A model generated the notes under the pieces. The model saw only the letters and a list, made by a program, of their open reading frames with translations, searched no databases and had not been told where the DNA came from. From assembly GCA_030613285.1 (NCBI GenBank), contig JAUWME010000106.1, positions 1-7,353 of the forward strand: a stretch of 7,353 nucleotides of DNA, in the 5' to 3' direction. This document shows, piece after piece, positions 1 through 5,488 of the stretch. This stretch comes from Candidatus Zymogenus sp. (GTDB lineage: Bacteria; Desulfobacterota; Zymogenia; Zymogenales; Zymogenaceae). The position numbers were made by a program, and so were the translations under genes. Numbering within the stretch: the first letter of the stretch is position 1; each line of letters starts with the position of its first letter.

Positions 1-122
1 GGCCTGATGATCTCCTTGACAAGGAGGATGTCCACGCCGAACTCCTCATTTGCAAGAAAAAAGGTTACTATTTGCGGATCGCCGCCTCCAAAGGCTTGTG
101 CATTCAATTGGGCTTCAGCCAT
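1..122 (-). CDS. cheW: Chemotaxis adaptor CheW, N-terminal part (continues past left edge)
   Basis: CheW is the cytoplasmic SH3-like adaptor that couples the histidine kinase CheA to chemoreceptors. Only the first 40 codons are present. They read MAEAQLNAQAFGGGDPQ followed by a typical first CheW strand, IVTFFLANEEFGVDI, and then LLVKEIIR. This matches the family pattern in which a phi-x-F-x-L-x2-E-x-[FY]-G-[VI] strand is followed by [IV]xxVxEI[IL]. The ATG at 122 is preceded by an excellent Shine-Dalgarno sequence at the usual distance, which fixes the start. The gly-rich, Gln/Ala-containing leader of about 16 residues is a little longer than in minimal CheW proteins. The gene is co-oriented with cheR but separated from it by 231 bp holding a repeat array and its own promoter candidate, so it may be transcribed independently. 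Family assignment is firm; whether it serves the same array as cheR here cannot be told. Confidence 0.92.
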   Translation of the reverse strand, partial: MAEAQLNAQAFGGGDPQIVTFFLANEEFGVDILLVKEIIR

Positions 123-125
123 TCC

Positions 126-136
126 AATCACCTCCT
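126..136 (-). promoter_or_regulatory. Near-perfect Shine-Dalgarno sequence of cheW
   Basis: The minus strand reads AGGAGGTGATT eight bases (counted from AGGAGG) before the ATG at 122. This is complementary to almost the whole 3' end of 16S rRNA. It is by far the strongest ribosome binding site in the window and implies efficient translation of cheW compared with the receiver genes upstream. Confidence 0.85.
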
Positions 137-157
137 ATGAAACTATAAAAACAAAAC

Positions 158-186
158 ATTAAATATTAAAATTCCAAAGATTTCAA
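158..186 (-). promoter_or_regulatory. Candidate sigma-70 promoter of cheW
   Basis: On the minus strand a -35 box TTGAAA (186-181) and a -10 box TTTAAT (163-158) are separated by exactly 17 bp. Each matches the consensus at five of six positions. Transcription would start near 151, giving a short leader that just contains the strong ribosome binding site. The 9-mer AATTCCAAA occurs twice on the plus strand (170-178 and 196-204), once in the spacer and once upstream. AT-rich sequence yields such matches by chance, so this is moderate evidence only. Confidence 0.5.
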
Positions 187-238
187 AAACAAGTTAATTC
201 CAAAAAAACAAAATATCTATTAGCTATTATCTCTCTTC

Positions 239-354
239 CGACAACCCCAATTACAGCAACCTCAATTACGACAACCTATCTTATAAATTACGACAACCCC
301 AAATACAGTAACTTCAATTATGACAACCCTCCTCTAAAATTTACGACACCCCCC
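239..354. repeat. Array of a degenerate 15-bp direct repeat (ATTACGACAACCCCA type)
   Basis: The plus strand carries seven related units, the first lacking its 5' end: CGACAACCCCA (239-249), ATTACAGCAACCTCA (250-264), ATTACGACAACCTAT (265-279), ATTACGACAACCCCA (287-301), AATACAGTAACTTCA (302-316), ATTATGACAACCCTC (317-331) and TTTACGACACCCCCC (340-354). Spacers of 7 and 8 bp break the 15-bp rhythm. This produces a higher-order tandem of 52-53 bp (239-290 and 291-343). The array fills the cheR-cheW gap and touches the cheR stop codon. The units are direct, not inverted, so no hairpin is expected. A role as a cluster of protein-binding sites or as an intergenic minisatellite is possible; nothing in the sequence decides. 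Confidence 0.8.
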
Positions 355-1193
355 TATATATTAGCTTTTGTATAGACAAAGCTGTTTTCCACCTTTTTAA
401 TTTTAAAGAGGTCAGAATGCCTTGATGCCGACTCCGTTGATGCTACCAGAAGAACCCCATCATCGTCTAAAATTTTGTAGAAACCCTCGATGACTGCTTT
501 TGCACGATCTGCGGAGAAATACATAAGTACGTTTCTGCAAAATATAACATCGAAGGTAAAGCCGCGCTTTTTTATCCATAAATCGATATTATTCAAGTTA
601 AGGGGCAAAAACTCGACCATCTTTTTCAAATCCTCTGTAACCTCATAAGTACCATTTTTTTTCGTTGTGTACTTATCGATGTAATATTTTGGGAGATGCC
701 TCATCGACCAATCGTCGTAGGCCCCCTTCCTTGCTCTTGACAATGATATTTCGTTGATGTCGGTGGCCATAATCCTCACATTGGGAATTTTACTTGGATT
801 TATATCTTCGAGCTTCTCTTTTAGCATCATCGCAAGCGTAAAGGGCTCTTCTCCGGTGGAGCATCCGGCACTCCATATATGGATAAGATTATCATTTGTG
901 GACTTACCATTGATGAGTTCTGGGAAAATATAGTCTTTGAATGCATTTAGCTTTTCTTCTTCCCTGTAAAAGTATGTCTCGCTTATGTTGAGTTTCTCGA
1001 TAAGATTAATAAGCTCGATTTCTTTGTACCTGTGCTTCAGTGCGAGGTAGTAGTTGTAGATGTCGGCAAGCTTGAGTTCTTCAATCCGCTCTGCGACTCT
1101 TTTTTCAAAGACCTTCCCTTGGCCGTTGTAAAATGAAAGGCCCAGGGTTTCGCACATAAAGTCTCTGACTAATTTCATTCCATCAGCTTCCAA
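354..1193 (-). CDS. cheR: Chemoreceptor glutamate methyltransferase CheR
   Basis: CheR transfers methyl groups from S-adenosylmethionine to glutamates of chemoreceptors during adaptation, in the cytoplasm at the receptor array. The 279 residues are full family length. An N-terminal helical domain (about 6-95) ends in the hallmark NISETYFYREEEKL (69-82). The SAM-binding motif I is IWSAGCSTGEEPFTLAM (106-122), followed by ATDIN (143-147), RARKGAYDDW (153-162), PLNL (197-200) and the FCRNVLMYF strand (218-226). All are intact, so activity is expected. The start chosen is TTG at 1193, because GGGAG (1204-1200) lies six bases before it. This makes an 11-bp overlap with the cheY-like gene. An in-frame ATG at 1178 is the alternative but has a weaker ribosome binding site. 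No terminator is visible after the stop codon. Confidence 0.96.
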   Translation of the reverse strand: MEADGMKLVRDFMCETLGLSFYNGQGKVFEKRVAERIEELKLADIYNYYLALKHRYKEIELINLIEKLNISETYFYREEEKLNAFKDYIFPELINGKSTNDNLIHIWSAGCSTGEEPFTLAMMLKEKLEDINPSKIPNVRIMATDINEISLSRARKGAYDDWSMRHLPKYYIDKYTTKKNGTYEVTEDLKKMVEFLPLNLNNIDLWIKKRGFTFDVIFCRNVLMYFSADRAKAVIEGFYKILDDDGVLLVASTESASRHSDLFKIKKVENSFVYTKANI

Positions 1194-1566
1194 GCTTCTC
1201 TCCCATAAGCATTTTCATGGTAACAACGAGCTTCTTAGGCTCCGTCGGTTTTGCCAGATAGATGTTGGCGCCGGCATGAAGTCCCTTTTCGCGATGCTTT
1301 GTTGCCTCAGACTCCACCGTGATGATGACAATTGGCACCGCATTATATCCATCGATTTCCCTTACTCGTTTTATAAACTCATATCCGTCCATTACTGGCA
1401 TAAAGACATCTGTTATTATTCCGTTGTATTGATTTTGTCTCGTTTTTTCAAGGGCATCTGCACCGTTTTCTGCCGAGTCCACTTCAAATCCCTCAGATTC
1501 AAAGATGACCCTCAAGGAATCTCTAATCACTTTTGAATCGTCAACTACCAAAATACAATAACCCAT
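1183..1566 (-). CDS. cheY: CheY-like single-domain response regulator
   Basis: A stand-alone receiver domain of 127 residues, the usual CheY length, with no output domain. It would receive phosphate from a CheA-type kinase and signal by protein binding. All phosphorylation residues are present: the acidic pair D9-D10 in LVVDDSK, the phospho-acceptor D53 in TDVFMPVMDG, T83 in VIITVES and K106 in LAKP. The insertion-free, compact fold and the MPVMDGYEFIKRVRE segment are typical of chemotaxis and twitching-motility CheY/PilH-type proteins. The start is ATG at 1566, with GGGAGA about ten bases upstream. The gene overlaps cheR by 11 bp and is therefore very likely co-transcribed and translationally coupled with it. 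Whether it acts on a flagellar motor, on pili or as a phosphate sink cannot be read from the sequence. Confidence 0.92.
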   Translation of the reverse strand: MGYCILVVDDSKVIRDSLRVIFESEGFEVDSAENGADALEKTRQNQYNGIITDVFMPVMDGYEFIKRVREIDGYNAVPIVIITVESEATKHREKGLHAGANIYLAKPTEPKKLVVTMKMLMGEKLGS

Positions 1567-1739
1567 ACCCTATCTTCTCCCAATAATATTCCCTGTAATG
1601 GAAAACAGCAACTTTTCTTGTAAAAGCATTTAACAGAGAACATCTTTAACGAAAGCTCAACTAAACCCTGCTTCCATGTATTTATGTCGCAAAAGAACAT
1701 TCTTAAAAAATGTCATGCCGACAGGCTCCCAGGATAAAA

Positions 1740-3554
1740 TCAAGTTTTTTTCAACTCTGCAACAATCTCACGGGCCATCAAATAATCGGGAACTACCCTA
1801 TCTACTAATCCTTTATCAATCACCTGCTTTGACATCTCCGAAGAGAGGCAGGTCTCTGGCGCCTGGGCAATCACACTCGCACCAACGTTCTTCAGCTCCG
1901 TTACACCCTCAAGGCCGTCGGTGCTATCTCCTGTCAGAACTACGCCGAGGGTCTTGTCTCTAAATATCTCAGATAGCGAGATAAGGAGCATATTAAACGA
2001 GTTTGGGTGATCAAAGTCAAAAGGCCGGCTGTGCACCTTCAGTCTTGCATCCCCAACACTTCCCTCTACGGTTAAATAATCGCTGTCTGATGAGATGTAA
2101 CATACCCCGCTCTTTATAGATTCACCATCCACAGCGGGCTTAATGATAATGGGGGAATACTGGTAAAGGTATTCCGAGAAAGGTTCAGTGATCTCTTTGG
2201 GCATATATTGAACAACAATGATAGCGGCATTAAAATCTTCAGGAATTGCAGACAGAATTTTTAGAAGAGAGGCGTATCCTCCCAGAGCCGATCCTATCGC
2301 CACGATGCGTTCGGCATTTTTGAGTATGCCCACAGTACGCTCATCCCGCTTGCTCTTCTTCAACCTAATGTGTTGGATGCTACTTATTTTGACATCGGAG
2401 GCCCTCTTCACTTTTTCTATCATAATTTTCTTCTGGTTGTCAAGGTTCATGTCTTGTCTGGAACTCGGCTTCGTGATAAAATCGACAGCACCAAACCTCA
2501 AAGAATCAAACGTTGTTTTGGCGCCCTCTTGAGTATATGCAGAGAGCATCACCACCGGCGTGGGCTGCATAATCATAATATGTTTTAAGGCCGTAAGACC
2601 GTCCATCCCCGGCATATTTACATCGAGCGTTACAACATCTGGGCTAAGCTCGCTAATTTTAGCCAGTGCCTCCTGGCCATCTGCAGCCGTGCCCACAACT
2701 TCAATTATTGAATCCTTGGATAGAATATCCGATATTCCTTTGGAAATAATTTTTGAATCGTCAACAACGAGGACTTTAATTAAACCGTCAACTTTCTTGG
2801 CTTTAACCTCGTCTTTTTCGTAATCATGGAGGATACTCTCTTTTAATACAAAGTCCCCCCTCTTTTCTTCATCAATGGAAACGAGGGTTTCGAGGAGGAG
2901 AGATTCCCATTTTTTGTGGATTGTAATCGTCGGCGCTGAAACATTTTTCTCTGTGGAGAAAGACCCCCCCGAAAAACTCAGAATCTTCATCAGGGCTTCT
3001 TCCCCTTCGAAACCATTCATTTCCGCATGCACCACATCACCGTTTTCAAAGTAAATCGCCCCCTCTTTATTATCTGCATTTATCCGAACAACGTTTTTTA
3101 GCCTTGCGATGCAATTTAACTGCACAATGTCTGTAATCTGAATTCCCTCCATTGCACCGGCGAAACTCCTTCCGGAAGTTTTGAAGGCACTACTTACAAA
3201 CTTCAAAAGCTCTTCTGGTCTAAATGGCTTTTCAATATAACCGATGGATCCCTTCTGAAAGGCCTCTTTGTGAAGATCAGGTGTGGAATAACCGGTCATC
3301 ATGATTACTTTGATGGCTGGAATCTGCTTTTTCGCCTGGAGCAGAAGATCAAACCCACTCAATCCAGGCATATAAATATCAGTAATTAGAAGGTCGATCT
3401 TGTTTTCCGTTATAATTTCTATAGCCTCCTCGCCTGACGAAGCACTGAAAATTTTACCATCGCTGAATAATCCTTTCAGATACTTTGTGATTATTCCGAG
3501 AAGATTTGTATCATCATCAACAACAAGAACTAATTTACTATAATTTTCCATCAC
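1740..3554 (-). CDS. Four-domain regulator REC-PATAN-REC-CheB with degenerate methylesterase site
   Basis: The order is receiver 1 (about 7-125; D14-D15, acceptor D59, T87, K109), a PATAN/DUF4388 domain (about 131-230; FAGAMEGIQITDIVQL, EGAIYFENGDVVHAEM, ESLLLETL), receiver 2 (about 259-385; D265-D266, acceptor D311, S338, K362) and a CheB methylesterase-like domain (about 413-600). Both receivers look phosphorylatable. The esterase domain does not look catalytic: the nucleophile motif GASTGG reads GSALGG with Ala423 in place of Ser, and the QHMP histidine is Tyr450. Only the aspartate (D546 in TGDSTDG) remains. PATAN domains are known from cyanobacterial PatA/PixG-type regulators, where they mediate protein contacts. 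The protein is much longer than a normal CheB (about 350 residues). The start at 3554 is GTG, overlapping the previous stop. The next codon, ATG at 3551, has better spacing to AAGGA and may be the true start. Confidence 0.93.
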   Translation of the reverse strand: MMENYSKLVLVVDDDTNLLGIITKYLKGLFSDGKIFSASSGEEAIEIITENKIDLLITDIYMPGLSGFDLLLQAKKQIPAIKVIMMTGYSTPDLHKEAFQKGSIGYIEKPFRPEELLKFVSSAFKTSGRSFAGAMEGIQITDIVQLNCIARLKNVVRINADNKEGAIYFENGDVVHAEMNGFEGEEALMKILSFSGGSFSTEKNVSAPTITIHKKWESLLLETLVSIDEEKRGDFVLKESILHDYEKDEVKAKKVDGLIKVLVVDDSKIISKGISDILSKDSIIEVVGTAADGQEALAKISELSPDVVTLDVNMPGMDGLTALKHIMIMQPTPVVMLSAYTQEGAKTTFDSLRFGAVDFITKPSSRQDMNLDNQKKIMIEKVKRASDVKISSIQHIRLKKSKRDERTVGILKNAERIVAIGSALGGYASLLKILSAIPEDFNAAIIVVQYMPKEITEPFSEYLYQYSPIIIKPAVDGESIKSGVCYISSDSDYLTVEGSVGDARLKVHSRPFDFDHPNSFNMLLISLSEIFRDKTLGVVLTGDSTDGLEGVTELKNVGASVIAQAPETCLSSEMSKQVIDKGLVDRVVPDYLMAREIVAELKKT

Positions 3555-4603
3555 TTTCCTTCATCCCGTTCAATTTTATCAATCAAATCCACAATGAACG
3601 ATGCGATATCTTTATTTGATAGTACATGTTTGGCAATACCACCCTCTATCACTTCCCTATTCGAATCAGGCAGGAAATGGTTGTTACTATTTTCCACAAT
3701 CGTCTCTCCACCAATCTTGTTTATTTCTTTGAGACCTTCAATACCATCCCCCCCCACCCCGGCAAGAAGAAAACCCACAGCTCCACGAGCCATCACTTTG
3801 GCCGCAGAACTCATCATTGTATCAATGGAGTTTCCATTTGCAGGATTAGTTCTTATAATCACTTCATCAAGTTCGTTCCTCTCAAATGTAATGGCAGTTT
3901 CCAGAGAATTAATATATGCCGCGGAAGCCTTGAGAATCGTTCCATCTTTTGCTTTTTCGATCTTTATTGGAGCAATGGTGTCAAACTTTTCTGTAAAAGA
4001 TTCGAGAATCATAGACGAGATGTCCTGTGTAATGATAATTGGCACAGGAAAGTCCTCCGGAAGCTTGCACATCAGCCTAATAATGCTATTTGGCCCCCCA
4101 AGGGATGTTCCAATGAGAAGAATTCCCTTCTTCGACCAGACACTCCCCTTCCCTTCCTTTTTGAACGGCTTTATCTTTGCCCTTTTTATTTTATCGATAT
4201 CCACAGATGAGGCTATCTTGATTCTGTTTATTAGATCCTCCTTCTGGAGATCCATATCCCTGGAGACTGAGCCTGAGGGTTTTGGAAGAAAATCGACCAC
4301 CCCAAGTCTCAGGGACTCAAACGTGATCTCGCCTTGATGGGTAAGGGCACTGACCACCACAACCGGTGTGGGATATTTAATCATGATATGTTTTAATGCT
4401 GTAATACCATCCATCTCCGGCATATCAATATCAAGCGTTACCACATCAGGCCTCAATTTCCTAACCGCATCAATACCCTCCCTTCCTGTTTTCCCGTATC
4501 CCACAACCTCAATTTCCGGATCACTCTCAAGAATATTAGTCAATGCCGTTCTCATAAACTCTGCATCATCAACAATCAAAACTCTGATTTTTTTTTCGAC
4601 CAT
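3551..4603 (-). CDS. CheB-like response regulator lacking the catalytic histidine
   Basis: Standard CheB layout and length (350 residues): an N-terminal receiver (about 4-125), a short basic linker and a methylesterase domain (about 158-345). CheB normally removes methyl esters from chemoreceptor glutamates. The receiver is intact (D12-D13, acceptor D58 in LDIDMPEMDG, S85, K108). In the esterase domain the nucleophile Ser167 (IGTSLGG) and the aspartate D286 (GVGGDG) are kept, but the QHMP histidine is Asp194 (ITQDIS). The HRPSVD segment has become NGNSID (256-261), and the GMP loop near the C-terminus is lost. Classical Ser-His-Asp chemistry is therefore doubtful. The start is ATG at 4603, with AGGAG eight bases upstream overlapping the stop codon of the preceding gene. 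The 3' end overlaps the next gene, so the three genes form one operon. Confidence 0.93.
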   Translation of the reverse strand: MVEKKIRVLIVDDAEFMRTALTNILESDPEIEVVGYGKTGREGIDAVRKLRPDVVTLDIDMPEMDGITALKHIMIKYPTPVVVVSALTHQGEITFESLRLGVVDFLPKPSGSVSRDMDLQKEDLINRIKIASSVDIDKIKRAKIKPFKKEGKGSVWSKKGILLIGTSLGGPNSIIRLMCKLPEDFPVPIIITQDISSMILESFTEKFDTIAPIKIEKAKDGTILKASAAYINSLETAITFERNELDEVIIRTNPANGNSIDTMMSSAAKVMARGAVGFLLAGVGGDGIEGLKEINKIGGETIVENSNNHFLPDSNREVIEGGIAKHVLSNKDIASFIVDLIDKIERDEGK

Positions 4604-4614
4604 AAGTTATTCTC

Positions 4615-4992
4615 CTAAACCTCCATTGCCTCAACAATCATCTCGGCAAGGCTCTCTATCAAAAAGGGCTTTTCGAGATAACCGAAGACACCTTCTTTTT
4701 CAAGAAGTCTCTTCTCCTTAAAACTTAGGTGATTAGAAAGCATTATCATCCTAACATCAGGGAAAAGCTCTTTAATCTCAAGAAAGAAGTTTATCCCTCC
4801 CATCCCCGGCAAAGCCATTTCCGCAATAATGAGATCGAATGAGTTATCACTTATTATCTTTATAGCACTCTCTCCACTGTCCGTGATATTTACATCTATT
4901 GCAGGAAACTTGACCTTAAGGTCCCGTTTTAAGAAATCGGCGTATGCCGTCTCATCATTGACGATTAATATTGCATGAGAGTACTTAACCAT
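4615..4992 (-). CDS. Degenerate single-domain receiver with Glu at the phosphorylation site
   Basis: A stand-alone receiver fold of 125 residues. The family landmarks can be aligned throughout: ILIVNDE (8-14), the beta-3 region DLIIAEMALPGMGG (53-66), IMLSN (83-87) and GYLEKPF (104-110). Two key positions are changed. The first of the acidic pair is Asn12, and the phospho-acceptor aspartate is Glu58. The switch residue is Ser86 and Lys108 is kept. It is therefore unlikely to be phosphorylated in the normal way, and Glu may mimic the phosphorylated state. It is most like receiver 1 of the four-domain protein (for example SGESAIKII against SGEEAIEII). It is the first gene of the operon, 11 bp before the CheB-like gene. 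Its ATG at 4992 has no recognisable ribosome binding site, and an in-frame stop lies three codons upstream, so no earlier start exists. Confidence 0.9.
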   Translation of the reverse strand: MVKYSHAILIVNDETAYADFLKRDLKVKFPAIDVNITDSGESAIKIISDNSFDLIIAEMALPGMGGINFFLEIKELFPDVRMIMLSNHLSFKEKRLLEKEGVFGYLEKPFLIESLAEMIVEAMEV

Positions 4993-5101
4993 AGTATATC
5001 AGAGACTATCTTAATTTCCAAACTCTATCAGCAAGCAAATCAAAATACTCCTCAACCCCCCAAAATTAGTCAAAAACGTAATAAAACCTATCACGTTAGA
5101 T

Positions 5102-5129
5102 ATTATGCAACATTTATGCCTTCCGTCAA
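5102..5129 (-). promoter_or_regulatory. Candidate sigma-70 promoter of the pseudo-receiver/CheB-like operon
   Basis: The minus strand has TTGACG (5129-5124) and CATAAT (5107-5102) separated by 16 bp. Each box matches the consensus at five of six positions. It occupies the same bases as the -24/-12 promoter candidate and would start at nearly the same point. Either it is the real promoter or the overlap is fortuitous; the two cannot be separated from sequence alone. Confidence 0.45.
5106..5121 (-). promoter_or_regulatory. Candidate sigma-54 (-24/-12) promoter of the pseudo-receiver/CheB-like operon
   Basis: The minus strand reads AGGCATAAATGTTGCA, which fits TGGCAC-N5-TTGC[AT] with correct spacing. 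GG (5120-5119) and GC (5108-5107) are separated by exactly 10 bp, the -24 box matches at GGCA, and the -12 box TTGCA is perfect. Transcription would start near 5096, about 100 nt before the pseudo-receiver ATG. A gene for a sigma-54 activator lies immediately upstream, and palindromes sit near -152 and -252, where enhancer sites are often found. Context raises confidence beyond the bare match. Confidence 0.5.
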
Positions 5130-5239
5130 GACAGGGGCTTACTATCGTCACAAAAGAGTGTTGTTTTATCCAATATTTTCAAGCACTTAGACACCATGTA
5201 AATAGCTTTAAAACAGCAATACAAATAATTACTTGCTTG

Positions 5240-5257
5240 GTGTAAAATATTTTACAC
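5240..5257. promoter_or_regulatory. Perfect 18-bp palindrome, possible activator-binding site
   Basis: GTGTAAAAT followed by its exact reverse complement ATTTTACAC. It has no loop, and its AT-rich core makes it a poor terminator, so a dimeric DNA-binding protein is the more natural reader. It shares the core AAAATATTTT with the palindrome at 5341-5354. Its centre is about 152 bp upstream of the predicted start of the CheB-like operon. Confidence 0.5.
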
Positions 5258-5340
5258 TTCAAACTCTCCATACGACATATTTCTCTACTTTAGTCAATGA
5301 TTTCAGCCAGTTAGAAAATTTATTTAAAAATAAAGTGGGT

Positions 5341-5354
5341 GCAAAATATTTTGC
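5341..5354. promoter_or_regulatory. Perfect 14-bp palindrome related to the one at 5240
   Basis: GCAAAAT followed by ATTTTGC. Together with the 18-bp palindrome this gives a shared pattern TGYAAAATATTTTRC. The centres are 99 bp apart. A third, imperfect relative (TGCAAAATATTTGTACA, 7000-7016) lies upstream of the NtrC-type gene. Confidence 0.45.
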
Positions 5355-5389
5355 GGTTAAACTCCGTGTACTTCAAACGCTCCCGCCAA

Positions 5390-5451
5390 ATCAATAACCT
5401 ATCTAACATAACAACCATTTTAGTAACATCATTTTCGTAGCATCAATAACC
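5390..5451. repeat. Degenerate direct-repeat patch related to the 239-354 array
   Basis: ATCAATAACC occurs at 5390-5399 and again at 5442-5451, 52 bp apart. Between them are three 14-bp units, ATAACAACCATTTT (5408-5421), AGTAACATCATTTT (5422-5435) and CGTAGCATCAATAA (5436-5449). The 9-mer AACCTATCT (5396-5404) and the words ACAACC and AGTAAC recur in the same order in the 239-354 array. The likeness is visible but weak in places. Confidence 0.45.
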
Positions 5452-5488
5452 AAAGAAATATCACTAATCGACCCAGAACACCCTACTA

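Larger units (their letters stand above)
4993..5488. other. Gene-free regulatory stretch between the NtrC-type gene and the CheB-like operon
   Basis: This 496-bp AT-rich stretch holds no convincing gene on either strand. From right to left it contains a degenerate direct-repeat patch (5390-5451), two A/T-centred palindromes (5341-5354 and 5240-5257), overlapping promoter candidates (5129-5102), and then a leader of about 100 nt to the ATG at 4992. No rho-independent terminator with a GC stem and T-run follows the NtrC-type gene, so read-through into the operon is possible. Confidence 0.6.

Noticed and set aside
328..335. GAGGAGGG on the minus strand just after the cheR stop codon, as a ribosome binding site for a small gene
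   Set aside because: No ATG or GTG follows at proper distance; possible TTG starts reach a stop within ten codons. It belongs to the repeat array.
239..354. The repeat array as a CRISPR
   Set aside because: Units are 15 bp, degenerate and nearly contiguous, without unique spacers of uniform length and without cas genes nearby.
1706..1735. GG-N10-GC match on the minus strand near the end of the four-domain gene as a sigma-54 promoter for cheY-cheR
   Set aside because: Spacing fits, but the -24 box lacks GGCA and the -12 box lacks TTGC; a chance match.
1690..1739. Weak hairpin (TGTC/GACA) followed by six T on the minus strand after the four-domain gene, as a terminator
   Set aside because: The stem is only four base pairs with mixed alternatives; it may still slow polymerase but cannot be supported as a terminator. 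Whether the cheY-cheR pair has its own promoter in this 173-bp gap remains open.
3594..4337. Long plus-strand open frame of 247 codons opposite the CheB-like gene
   Set aside because: It is antisense to a gene with clear domains and its translation has no recognisable motif; it is a by-product of the codon use of the real gene. Other plus-strand frames at 1276, 1676, 2218, 2370, 2560, 3626 and 4368 were dropped for the same reason.
5011..5043. Short minus-strand frame TTG to TAA (10 residues) with AGGAG four bases upstream, as a leader peptide of the operon
   Set aside because: A non-AUG start, short spacing and no attenuator-type alternative hairpins; too short to support.
4975..5190. Plus-strand open frame of 71 codons in the gap before the CheB-like operon
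   Set aside because: No ribosome binding site, start inside the opposite gene, low-complexity translation without a family likeness, and it covers the minus-strand promoter region.
5167..5274. Small minus-strand frame of about 30 residues starting MESLKCKIF within the gap
   Set aside because: No ribosome binding site, it runs through the 18-bp palindrome, and composition looks like random AT-rich sequence.
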